A stretch of 64,000 nt of DNA from CBDCBA01 sp965214125 (GTDB lineage Bacteria > Planctomycetota > Phycisphaerae > Tepidisphaerales > Tepidisphaeraceae): assembly GCA_965214125.1 (NCBI GenBank), contig CBDCBA010000004.1, forward strand, positions 1 through 64,000, given 5' to 3'. Of the stretch, positions 17,058-25,012 are shown in pieces. Every line of letters starts with the position of its first letter. Position 1 is the stretch's first letter. Made by a program: the position numbers and the translations under genes. The notes below the pieces were generated by a model. It was not told where the DNA came from. It saw only the letters and a list, made by a program, of their open reading frames with translations, and made no database searches.

Positions 17058-18368
17058 ATGGTGCGGCACATGCGATTCGCCCTCGCCGCCCTGTTGATCA
17101 CCGCTTCGCCCGCACTCGCCGAGCCGACGCTGGTCGGTTTCGCCCGGCTCGACGCCCACACCTTCCGCGACGGCCCGACCTCGGGCCAGTTCCTCGACCC
17201 CGCCGGCGCCAACGGCGTCACGCCGCCGTTCGAGAACAAGCAGCCGGTGCAGGGGATCAGCAGCGTCGTCGCGAGCGACACGCCCGGCACCTACCTCGCC
17301 CTGAGCGACAACGGCTTCGGCGCCAAGGCCAACAGCGCCGACTACGTGCTGTGCGTGTACAAGGTCACGCCGCACTTCGCCGGCCCGGCCGGGAAAGCGC
17401 CACCGACGGAGTCGTCGTTCGACCCTCGCGGCACAGTGACGTGGAAACTCGCCTTCGAACTCAGTGACCCGAACAAGCACGTCCCCTGGCCGATCGTTGC
17501 CGAGGGCGAGACCTATCCGGACAGCGACATCCCGGTGCCGGCCGTCGTCCGGGAGAAACGCCTGCTGACTGGGGCCGACTTCGACGTCGAGAGCATGGTC
17601 CGCCTGCCCGACGGCACCTTCTGGCTCGGCGACGAGTTCGGGCCGTTCTTGCTGCACTTCGACGCCGAGGGAAGGCTGCTGATGGCACCGAAGACGCCAA
17701 TCACGACGGACGACATTCTCCAGTCGCCCGACCGCGTCGAGAGGCTCGGCGAGTCAGAAGTGAACGTGCAGCGAAGTGCTGGCTTCGAAGCGATGGTGCC
17801 TGGGCCTGGGGCTCTTGCTTACGCAATCCTTGAGAAGCCGCTCGACGGCGAAGATGGCTTGATTCGAGTCAAAGTCGACGTGAACGACCTTGATCCGCCT
17901 CTTTACGGTCCGGCCCGGGTGCCACTGGTGCCGGGCACTACGGCAATGGGCGGAGCCGACGTTGTCGGCGAAACGCGGCACCTCCTCGCCGTGCTCCGCG
18001 ACGATGAACAAGGTCCAGCCGCAAAGAATAAGGTGCTCGTCTTTTACAAGAGCCTTGGGGACAGCATCGACGAGCTTGGAACGCAGTTTCCGATGCGGAT
18101 CGGCGGCCCGTCGAATCCAGAGGTCGCCGCCGACCTCCTCAACCTCGCCGACCCGGACGACCTCGACGGCGACGGCAGCGACCGCTTCCGCTTCCCCTAC
18201 GTCACGATCGAGTCGGTGGTCGTGGTCGACGAGCGGACGGTGATGGTCGTCAACGACAACAACTACCCCTTCAGCAACGGCCGCCCGGAGCGTGAGGGGC
18301 CGGACGAGACGGAGTTCATCCTGATCCGCTTCGACCGCCCGCTGGCGGAGATGGGGGATCGGCCGTAG
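17058..18368 (+). CDS. Secreted esterase-like/phytase-like domain protein
   Basis: The 436-residue protein has a signal peptide (MRFALAALLITASPALA, cleaved near ALAEP). Its body resembles the esterase-like phytase domain, a six-bladed beta-propeller; telling motifs are QGISSVVAS, YLALSDNGFGAK, DFDVESMVRLPDGTFWLGDEFGPFLLHFD and the C-terminal VVVDERTVMVVNDNNYPFS. These proteins are secreted and have been linked to phosphate-ester hydrolysis, but the activity is poorly proven. The start at 17058 has CGGAG at a suitable distance; 17070 (MRFALA) is an alternative. Its TAG stop lies in the first arm of a palindromic element. Confidence 0.85.
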   Translation: MVRHMRFALAALLITASPALAEPTLVGFARLDAHTFRDGPTSGQFLDPAGANGVTPPFENKQPVQGISSVVASDTPGTYLALSDNGFGAKANSADYVLCVYKVTPHFAGPAGKAPPTESSFDPRGTVTWKLAFELSDPNKHVPWPIVAEGETYPDSDIPVPAVVREKRLLTGADFDVESMVRLPDGTFWLGDEFGPFLLHFDAEGRLLMAPKTPITTDDILQSPDRVERLGESEVNVQRSAGFEAMVPGPGALAYAILEKPLDGEDGLIRVKVDVNDLDPPLYGPARVPLVPGTTAMGGADVVGETRHLLAVLRDDEQGPAAKNKVLVFYKSLGDSIDELGTQFPMRIGGPSNPEVAADLLNLADPDDLDGDGSDRFRFPYVTIESVVVVDERTVMVVNDNNYPFSNGRPEREGPDETEFILIRFDRPLAEMGDRP

Positions 18369-18478
18369 CAGAGGCCTCCGGCCTCTGCCCGAACCCGAGC
18401 GAGCTTCGCCACATGACACGGCGCGTGCTCGTCCTGCGTTCCCGCCAGTCGGGCAGAGGCCGGAGGCCTCTGCTACGG
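18363..18478. repeat. Intergenic inverted repeat, 30-bp perfect arms
   Basis: Arms 18363-18392 and 18449-18478 are perfect reverse complements with a 56-nt spacer. Each arm is itself a palindrome (GCAGAGGCCTCCGGCCTCTGC) with TAG at its outer end. The TAG of the left arm is the stop codon of the esterase-like gene. Confidence 0.9.
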
Positions 18479-18558
18479 GCGAACCTTGACTTGCCGCACA
18501 TCGCGCCAACAATCGCGGCCCCCGAGGTTCCGAAGGTAGCGACCGAAGCGAGAGACCC

Positions 18559-18879
18559 ATGTACGCAGTAATCGAAGACAGCGGCCGGCAGTTCAAGGTG
18601 AGCGACGGCGACACCCTCCGCATCGACCGCACCGGCGTCTTCGACGGCGACGACCTGCCCAAGAGCATCACGTTCGACCGCGTCCTCTTCGTCGGCGGTG
18701 ATAGCCCGAAACTCGGTGCCCCAATCGTCAGCGGCGCCACCGTCACCGCCGACGTCATCGGCCCGGTGAAGGCCAAGAAGCTCCGTGTCGTCAAGTACAA
18801 GCGCCGCAAGGGCTACCACATCGAGAACGGCCACCGCCAGCAGTACCTCGCGGTGAAGATCACCGGCATCAACGCCTGA
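18559..18879 (+). CDS. rplU: 50S ribosomal protein L21
   Basis: The 106-residue protein is a typical bL21: MYAVIEDSGRQFKVSDGD at the start and the conserved end KVVKYKRRKGYHIENGHRQQY with KITGI. It binds 23S rRNA near L20 in the large subunit. In most bacteria rplU is followed directly by rpmA (L27). Here it is followed by a large palindrome and an opposite-strand gene, so the pair is broken. Confidence 0.97.
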   Translation: MYAVIEDSGRQFKVSDGDTLRIDRTGVFDGDDLPKSITFDRVLFVGGDSPKLGAPIVSGATVTADVIGPVKAKKLRVVKYKRRKGYHIENGHRQQYLAVKITGINA

Positions 18880-18892
18880 CGCGCGTCCGTCT

Positions 18893-18981
18893 CCAAACCG
18901 CGTTGCCACGCAACGCTGGTCCGGCGGTCGGGAGTTGATTTCCGCTCGCCCCGACCAGCGTTGCGTGGCAACGCGGTTTGG
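18893..18981. repeat. Intergenic inverted repeat, 29-bp perfect arms
   Basis: Arms 18893-18921 and 18953-18981 are perfect reverse complements with a 31-nt spacer. Each arm holds a smaller palindrome (GTTGCCACGCAAC). It lies between the convergent rplU and LolA-like genes and could end both transcripts. Unlike most relatives it lacks the TAG end. Confidence 0.9.
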
Positions 18982-18989
18982 TGAGTGAA

Positions 18990-19748
18990 TTAGAGCTTTT
19001 CCTGCACCGCCTCCGGGACGGCGAACGCGTCGTCGGGCAGGTCGCCTGGGTTGAGCTCGACCTTTTCAATCGTGACCGTGATGGCCGCCCCCATCGCCTC
19101 CTGTTGGCTGGCGTGCGGCACGAGCAGGCCGCTGTCGCCGACGGGCTTCCAGTCGAGGTAGAGAATCGCCTGCTCCTCCGGGCCGAAGTCGGTATCGAAC
19201 GTCGCCATCCGCCGGATGCGCAGGCCCGAATCGACGGCGAACCACTCGCTCATCTTCACGCCGTGGAGCGTGAAGTCGACACGATCGCACGCGACGGGGC
19301 CGTCGGGCGTCTCCACGTCTTCCCTGCCGACGTGGGCGAGATTTTCGTAAGGCGTTTGCGGGTCGATCATCGAGAGCGTGTCGACGCCGCGCTGCATAAA
19401 GCGGCGTTCGCCTTCGGGCAGCACGCGGGCACCATTGAACGGGTCGAGGCCCCACCCCTGATCGGCATCGGCCGCCTGCGTGATCGTGCCGAACTCGCCG
19501 AGCGTGACGATCACGCGCATGATGTTGGGCGCCTTGACCAGGATGGTGACGGGCACCGTCTGCGGCATCGCCTTGCTCTCGACGCGGCCGGTCTGCCGCT
19601 GGCTCGTGACGGCCCGGTGCGCCGCCTCGCCCCCGCTGGCCTCGACGTGGCGCTGGAAGATCGCGTGCGGCGACGCCTCCTCTTGGGCCGCAACGGCGGG
19701 AACGAGCAGGCCCAGCAACAGGGCGACGGCAGGCAGCGAACGCATCAT
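18990..19748 (-). CDS. Secreted protein resembling outer-membrane lipoprotein-sorting (LolA-fold) proteins
   Basis: The 252-residue protein starts MMRSLPAVALLLG and has a signal peptide cleaved near AVAAQEE. The mature start AIFQRHVEASGGEAAHRAVTS is the helix commonly found at the head of LolA/LolB-fold proteins, followed by a beta-rich body (VTILVKAPNIMRVIV, VDFTLHGVKMSEWFAVDSGLRIRR). Such proteins bind lipid or lipoprotein acyl chains in the periplasm. The assignment rests on overall pattern and is tentative. The open frame upstream of 19748 is low-complexity and is left out. Confidence 0.65.
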   Translation of the reverse strand: MMRSLPAVALLLGLLVPAVAAQEEASPHAIFQRHVEASGGEAAHRAVTSQRQTGRVESKAMPQTVPVTILVKAPNIMRVIVTLGEFGTITQAADADQGWGLDPFNGARVLPEGERRFMQRGVDTLSMIDPQTPYENLAHVGREDVETPDGPVACDRVDFTLHGVKMSEWFAVDSGLRIRRMATFDTDFGPEEQAILYLDWKPVGDSGLLVPHASQQEAMGAAITVTIEKVELNPGDLPDDAFAVPEAVQEKL

Positions 19749-19902
19749 GGAACAAGGGTAGGAACAGAGTGCAGCGGCGACGCGAGCGTGTCGCGCGGGC
19801 CACGCCGCACAGCTTGCGTGGCTTGCCGCGCCGGGCGCCGCCACCCGCCTTATCAGAACCGCCGCCCGCTCGCTTGTTGGGCCACTCGGTTCATGCTGCG
19901 GC

Positions 19903-20421
19903 ATGGCGACTGTTACTCCCGTTCGACCCGCAGGGCTGTTCCGACCCGCCGATGCCTTCGGCGTCTCGCGGCAGGACCGGTTGGCGCGGGGCGAGCGGGC
20001 GGAGGATGACGCGCTGCTCCAGGCGTGCGTGGCGGGCGAGGTCGACTGGCGCGAGCACACACCGGCCGGAGCGTCGATCATCCGCACGCTGCGCGCGGCC
20101 GACGCCGCCGTCGCGGTCCGGTTCCTGCGGCTGGCCTGCGCGTGCGCGGCGGCGGGAGCGGCGATGTGGAGTCTGGCCGATCTTGCCGGATCGACGCGCA
20201 CGCCGACCGTGGCCGGCGTCATTGCGGGCGCGATGTTCCTGCTGTCGTTCGTCGCCTCCACGCGGCCGCTGGCGGCGACGCTGTTGGCGGTCGTCGCATC
20301 CGCCGTTGCAACCGGATCGTTCTTGCCGAGCCGTAACCTGTCGGAGCTGCTGCTACTCACCATCATCGGCGGCCTGCTCCTGCGCGGGCTGGCGGCGGGC
20401 GTGTCGTACCACACGCGCTAG
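19903..20421 (+). CDS. Hypothetical membrane protein
   Basis: The 172-residue protein has a charged N-terminal half without motifs, then about four hydrophobic segments between residues 70 and 165 (for example VAGVIAGAMFLLSFVAS, LLLLTIIGGLLLRGL). Its TAG stop overlaps the corrected stop of the convergent CCA-adding enzyme gene through a shared CTAG. I do not recognise a family. Confidence 0.55.
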   Translation: MATVTPVRPAGLFRPADAFGVSRQDRLARGERAEDDALLQACVAGEVDWREHTPAGASIIRTLRAADAAVAVRFLRLACACAAAGAAMWSLADLAGSTRTPTVAGVIAGAMFLLSFVASTRPLAATLLAVVASAVATGSFLPSRNLSELLLLTIIGGLLLRGLAAGVSYHTR

Positions 20422-21756
20422 CGGCTGGCGGTCATGGCCTCGAGCGCGATCGACAGGGCCGACTTATGGTCGGCGGCGCGGCCTTCCAGTTGGGCGTCGT
20501 AGGCGGCGTCGAGCGCCCGCTTGAACTTCGGCCCAGGCTGCGCTCCCGCGGCGATGAGGTGCTCGCCCCGTCACCAGCGGCGGGGGAGCCAGGCGGGCGG
20601 GATCGAACTGTCGAAACGCGGCCTCCAGCCAATCCACGCGCTCGGCCAGCACGTCATCGAGCGGGGCCGCGGCGCGGAGCAGGAACCGGGCGTCATCGGC
20701 ACCCGGCCGGGCGAGAAATCGCTTCAGCGTCGCGACAGTCGGCGGCGTCTGGCGAAGCAGCGGCTGCGCGACCATCGCGTCGACCATCGCCGCCGTCTGC
20801 TCGTTGCTAAGTCGCAGCGCGCGGCGTAGCCCGCTCGCGGCGGCGTCGGCGATCTGGTCGGAGAAGAGGTTGATCGGCGCCAGCCCGCTTTGCAGGAACC
20901 AGTCCGCCGCCGTCGCCGCCAGGGCGAGGCCGATGCCGATCGGCCGGTCGATCCCCGCGACCGCCCGCGTGATCGGCCGGTGCCCGCCGGGCGTCGATTC
21001 GCCGGGAATCGTCCGCAGGATCACGTCGATCAGCCGCGTCTCCCAGAGCAACTGCCACGCCCGGCCGCGCGTGGGGGGCAGGAGCATTTTGCGGACTTCT
21101 TCGCCGACGCGCTCCGGGCTGATGGCCGCCAAGCGCGGCGAGAGGTCGACTAGCGCCTTCATCGTCTCGACGTGGATCGTCAGGTCGAAGCGGGCCGCGA
21201 AGCGGACGGCGCGGAGCATGCGCAGGTAGTCCTCGCCGAAGCGGTCGCGTGGCCGGCCGATGCAGCGGAGCAGGCGATCGGCGAGGTCGCGCTTGCCGCC
21301 GACGTGGTCGATGACGCCGTCGTCATCGGGGTCGGCGGCCTGGGCGAGCGGGTCGCGGAACAGGCCGTTGATGGTAAAATCGCGGCGTTGAGCGTCTTCT
21401 TCGGCATTGGTGAAGCGGACGCTGTCGGGCCGCCGGCCGTCGGAGTAGGCACCGTCGGTGCGGAAGGTGGCTACCTCGATTTGCTGGCGTCCCTCCTTCA
21501 CGAGCATCACGCCGAACGCCTGCCCGACCGCCTGGGTACGGCGTTGGCCGAAGACCTCGCGGACGCGGTCGGGCGTGGCGTCCGTGGCGACGTCGTAGTC
21601 GGCGGGGTGCAGGCCGAGCAGTTCGTCGCGCACACACCCGCCGGCGAAGTAGGCGACGTGGCCCGCTTCGTGAAGGCGACGGCAGACGGTTAAGGCCGCC
21701 TCGCGGGCGGCAAGGGCAGCATCACGCGTATTCTGGTCGACTTCGGCGATTGGCAT
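20418..21756 (-). CDS. CCA-adding tRNA nucleotidyltransferase, frameshifted near the C-terminus
   Basis: This is a class II nucleotidyltransferase that builds or repairs tRNA CCA ends (or a poly(A) polymerase). The head domain has YFAGGCVRDELLG (about residue 37) and the catalytic DYDVATDA. These are followed by RRDFTINGLF, the DHVGGKRDL turn and RFGEDYLRMLRAVRFAARF. As read, the frame runs to 20464 with an arginine-rich end. One extra C in the CCCC run at 20566-20569 explains this: without it the protein continues GEHLIAAGAQPGPKFK and then YDAQLEGRAADH, the normal family C-terminus, to a stop at 20418-20420. The start overlaps the Uma2 stop by 1 nt (TGATG). Confidence 0.88.
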
Positions 21757-22409
21757 CAAAATAAGTCTGACCGGCGACTCAAGGCCGTATCGAAAGCGTT
21801 GTTGCTGAAAATATCTCGAACAGAAAACTGCGCACGCGAGTTCATCAGCGGCGCGATCGTGCCAGCAGTAATCGATTTGAACTCGTAACGACCGCCCGAC
21901 GGCTGGCGGCCGACCATAACTGCTTCGCGACGTGCATCGACTACCCATACTTGGTCGATCCCAGCCCTCGCGTACGCGGTGAGCCTCATCTGAACCGCTT
22001 TCACATCGTCCGCTTCGCCGCGATCGAGATCCACCAGAAGTGATGGTGGCGGGAAGATGACCTGCGAAGGAGCGAACGTCGCAGCCACCTCCTCGGGATA
22101 GACAGCGAGATCGGGAACGACATCGGCGTCGCCCGCTTCGACGAGAACGTCAAACAGCACCCTTCCCGCAAGTCCAAGAAGCGAGTGGAGTCGGCCGAAC
22201 GCTTCGGCCTCAAGGTGACACATGTGCGGTCGAGGGAACAGACGTCCGTCGATCAAATCGATCTGCTGGTGTGGCCCGATCGCCCCGCGGTAGGTGTCTC
22301 GGCGGGCGACGGGATCGCTCGCCGTCAAACAAGCCGCGACCGCGGCCGGGATCCGCCGCGCACGCGACGGCAACGCCTTCGCGGGCGGAGCGGGCTGTGC
22401 AACGCTCAT
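21756..22409 (-). CDS. Uma2-family PD-(D/E)XK nuclease-like protein
   Basis: The 217-residue product has the Uma2/DUF820 layout: a substrate-entry stretch QIDLIDGRLFPRPHM, the acidic strand VVPDLAVYPEEV (about residue 115), PPPSLLVDLDRGEA where the family usually has an (I/V)E(V/I) strand, a Lys in VKAVQMRLTAYARAG, and the closing IDQVWVVDARR. The Asp for Glu at the second acidic position is a departure from the norm. Uma2 proteins are abundant in cyanobacteria and planctomycetes; their role is unsettled. The first 40 residues are Pro/Ala-rich. It is coupled to the CCA enzyme gene. Confidence 0.8.
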   Translation of the reverse strand: MSVAQPAPPAKALPSRARRIPAAVAACLTASDPVARRDTYRGAIGPHQQIDLIDGRLFPRPHMCHLEAEAFGRLHSLLGLAGRVLFDVLVEAGDADVVPDLAVYPEEVAATFAPSQVIFPPPSLLVDLDRGEADDVKAVQMRLTAYARAGIDQVWVVDARREAVMVGRQPSGGRYEFKSITAGTIAPLMNSRAQFSVRDIFSNNAFDTALSRRSDLF

Positions 22410-22430
22410 GCGTGCAGTATAACACCGGCC

Positions 22431-23129
22431 ATGCCCGCGCTTGCCGCCCGCCGTTGGTCCCGCCGCCGCCTCGCGACGCTCGCCGTTCTGGGCGTCGGCA
22501 CGCTCTACGCGCTGGCGATGCTCGCGGCACGCATCGCCTACGCGGACACGCAGATGTTCCGCTTCCTCGGGTGGAACCTGTTCCTCGCCTGGCTGCCGCT
22601 GGTATTGGCCCTGTGGCTCGACGAGCGCGAGCGGCGTGGCTCTGGCCGCCTGATGCTGGCCGGTGTCGCGATGGCGTGGCTGGCGTTCTGGCCGAACGCG
22701 CCGTACATCCTGACCGACTTCGTCCACCTGCGCCACCGCCCGCCGGTGCCGCTCTGGTTCGACATCGTGATGATCTGCGTCTTCGCGTGGAACGGCCTGG
22801 TGCTGGGCTTCGCGTCGCTGGCGATCTTCCACCGCGTCGCCGCCCGGCGGTTCGGGGCCGCGCGCGGCTGGACGGCCGTCGGCGTGGCATCGTTCCTCGC
22901 GGGCTTTGGCATCTACCTCGGCCGCTTCGAGCGGTGGAACACCTGGGACGTTCTCGCCCGGCCGACGGACCTGCTCGCCAGCGTCGTCATGCCGGTGATC
23001 AACCCGCTCGGCCATGAGAAGGTGTGGGGCGTGACCCTAAGCATCGGCGGATTCCTCTTCCTGAGCTACGCCGCCCTCGCGGTGCTGCGGCCGATGCCCG
23101 TGCGGTGCTGCACCGCTTCGCGTCGTTGA
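22431..23129 (+). CDS. DUF1361 membrane protein
   Basis: The 232-residue protein has about six membrane helices and the hallmark of the DUF1361 family, LAFWPNAPYILTDFVHL (about residues 82-98), together with FRFLGWNLFLAWLPL upstream and FGIYLGRFERWNTWDVL downstream. The family is widespread but without an assigned function. It is divergent from the Uma2 gene, with only 21 nt between the starts, so the promoters must overlap the coding ends or be very short. Confidence 0.85.
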   Translation: MPALAARRWSRRRLATLAVLGVGTLYALAMLAARIAYADTQMFRFLGWNLFLAWLPLVLALWLDERERRGSGRLMLAGVAMAWLAFWPNAPYILTDFVHLRHRPPVPLWFDIVMICVFAWNGLVLGFASLAIFHRVAARRFGAARGWTAVGVASFLAGFGIYLGRFERWNTWDVLARPTDLLASVVMPVINPLGHEKVWGVTLSIGGFLFLSYAALAVLRPMPVRCCTASRR

Positions 23130-23163
23130 CGAACGCCGGGCGAAGCGACCATACTCGCCCGCT

Positions 23164-24228
23164 ATGCCACGACCTGTCACCCTCTTCACCGGCCAGTGGG
23201 CCGACTTGCCGTTCGAAACCCTTTGCGAGAAGGCGAAATCCTTCGGCTACGACGGCCTCGAGCTCGCCTGCTGGGGCGACCACTTCGACGTCGACCAAGC
23301 CCTTTCGGATGACGGCTACGTCAAGACCCGCTGGGATCTGCTGACCAAGCACGGCCTGACGGCGTACGCGATCTCCGCCCACCTTGTCGGCCAGGCCGTT
23401 TGCGACCTGATCGACGAGCGACACAAGGCGATTCTTCCCGAGGACGTTTGGGGCGACGGCGACCCCGAGGGCGTGCGCGGGCGGGCGGCACAACGCATGA
23501 TCGACACCGCCAAGGCGTGCCGCCGGTTCATCGACGCGGCGCCCGACTCGGTGCGCGACGATCCGCGCGTCGGCAGCGCCGGGCCGGGGCAGGGCTTTCC
23601 GGCGGTCGTGAACGGCTTCACGGGGTCGAGCATTTGGCACAGCATCTACGCCTTTCCGCCGACATCGCAGGCCTACTGGGACAAGGGCTTCAAGGACTTC
23701 GCCGACCGGTTCGGGCCGATCCTCGACGCCTTCGACGCCGCCGACGTGAACTTCGCGCTGGAGGTCCACCCAACAGAGATCGCCTTCGACATCGCCAGCG
23801 CAGAGCGCGCGATGAAGGCCGTCGGCGGGCACAGGCGCTTTGGCTTCAACTACGACCCGAGCCACCTCGGCTACCAGGGCGTGGACTACGTGAAGTTCAT
23901 CCGCACCTTCGGCGAGCGCATCTTCCACGCGCACATGAAGGACGCCTGGTGGGGCCACGGCAACGGCGAGGCGGGCGTCTTCGGCGGGCACACGGATTTC
24001 GCCGACCCGCGGCGATACTGGGACTTCCGCAGTGTCGGCCGGGGCGACGTGAACTTCGAGGAAATCATCGTCGCCCTCAACGACGTCGGCTACCGCGGGC
24101 CGCTGTCGGTCGAGTGGGAGGATTCCCGCATGGACCGCGAACACGGCGCCACCGAGGCGGCGGCCTTCGTGAAGCAGCTCGACTTCAAGCGGAGTGACAT
24201 CGCCTTCGACGCGCAGTTCGACCGGTAG
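23164..24228 (+). CDS. Sugar phosphate isomerase/epimerase (xylose-isomerase-like TIM barrel)
   Basis: The 354-residue protein fits the AP endonuclease 2/IolE-like barrel family. The N-terminus VTLFTGQWADLPFETLCEKAK and GYDGLELACWGDHFDVDQ, the metal-site residues in NFALEVHPTEIAFD, FGFNYDPSHLGYQGVDY, RIFHAHMKDAW and the final SVEWEDSRMDREHGA are all typical. Members isomerise, epimerise or dehydrate sugars and inositols using a divalent metal; the substrate is unknown. It follows the DUF1361 gene by 34 nt. It is not near any obvious sugar pathway. Confidence 0.9.
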   Translation: MPRPVTLFTGQWADLPFETLCEKAKSFGYDGLELACWGDHFDVDQALSDDGYVKTRWDLLTKHGLTAYAISAHLVGQAVCDLIDERHKAILPEDVWGDGDPEGVRGRAAQRMIDTAKACRRFIDAAPDSVRDDPRVGSAGPGQGFPAVVNGFTGSSIWHSIYAFPPTSQAYWDKGFKDFADRFGPILDAFDAADVNFALEVHPTEIAFDIASAERAMKAVGGHRRFGFNYDPSHLGYQGVDYVKFIRTFGERIFHAHMKDAWWGHGNGEAGVFGGHTDFADPRRYWDFRSVGRGDVNFEEIIVALNDVGYRGPLSVEWEDSRMDREHGATEAAAFVKQLDFKRSDIAFDAQFDR

Positions 24229-24273
24229 CCCTACTTTGCATGGGTTCCAGATCGCTCGGTTCCAAGATCGCTC

Positions 24274-24376
24274 ATTGACGCCGGAGCGGAAGCTCCGGGT
24301 TCAGACTGAGACGATGCTGGAGCCTTCAAAACCTGCTGGAGCCTTCAGAGCCCGGAGCTTCCGCTCCGGCGTCAAT
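24274..24376. repeat. Intergenic inverted repeat, 26-bp perfect arms
   Basis: Arms 24274-24299 and 24351-24376 are perfect reverse complements (inner palindrome CCGGAGCGGAAGCTCCGG). The 51-nt spacer contains the 13-nt direct repeat GCTGGAGCCTTCA twice. It lies between the isomerase and the DUF2585 gene, ending just before the first possible start of the latter. Confidence 0.88.
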
Positions 24377-24381
24377 GGAGA

Positions 24382-24999
24382 ATGGAGGCAACCGACGCGC
24401 ACCCTGTTGTAGCCGTGAAACTCACGCGAGCCATCATCGCACCGCCGCTTGCTGCGGCAACGCTCGTGCTCGCGACGGTCATCGCGTTGCGGCTGCTGGG
24501 CCGCGTTTGGTGGTGCGCGTGCGGGACGCCGACGCTCTTCGTGGCCGACCCGGCGACGATGCATAACTCGCAGCACCTGTTCGACTGGTACAGCTTCAGC
24601 CACGTGCTGCACGGTGTGATCTTCTGCGGGGCACTGTGGCCGCTGCAGAAGAAGGTCGGCCTCGGCTGGCGGCTGACGATTGCGATGGCGATCGAGGCGG
24701 CGTGGGAGATCGTCGAGAACTCGCCGTGGATCATCGACCGCTACCGCAACGCGACGGCGGCGGTCGGGTACGAGGGCGACTCGATCGTCAACAGCGTCGG
24801 CGACCTGCTTTTCTGCGTGATCGGCTTTTTCCTCGCGAAATGGCTTGGCTGGCGATGGTCAATCGTGCTGTTCGTCGTGCTCGAACTAACAATGCTCGCC
24901 TTCATCCGCGATAATCTCACGCTGAACGTGCTGATGCTGCTCTGGCCGATCGAGTCGGTCCGCGAGTGGCAGGCCGGCACGCTCGCGGTTTGGTTGTAG
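24382..24999 (+). CDS. DUF2585 membrane protein (UPF0314-like)
   Basis: The 205-residue protein (195 if GTG at 24415 is used, which is attractive because the first 11 codons abut a repeat) has about five membrane segments and the marks of DUF2585: SQHLFDWYSFSHVLHG (about residues 62-77), WEIVENSPWIIDRYR and YEGDSIVNSVGDLL. The family is common in alphaproteobacteria and has no proven role. It is a single-gene unit converging on the NuoG-like gene. Confidence 0.87.
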   Translation: MEATDAHPVVAVKLTRAIIAPPLAAATLVLATVIALRLLGRVWWCACGTPTLFVADPATMHNSQHLFDWYSFSHVLHGVIFCGALWPLQKKVGLGWRLTIAMAIEAAWEIVENSPWIIDRYRNATAAVGYEGDSIVNSVGDLLFCVIGFFLAKWLGWRWSIVLFVVLELTMLAFIRDNLTLNVLMLLWPIESVREWQAGTLAVWL

Positions 25000-25012
25000 C
25001 GGTGAAACGTTG

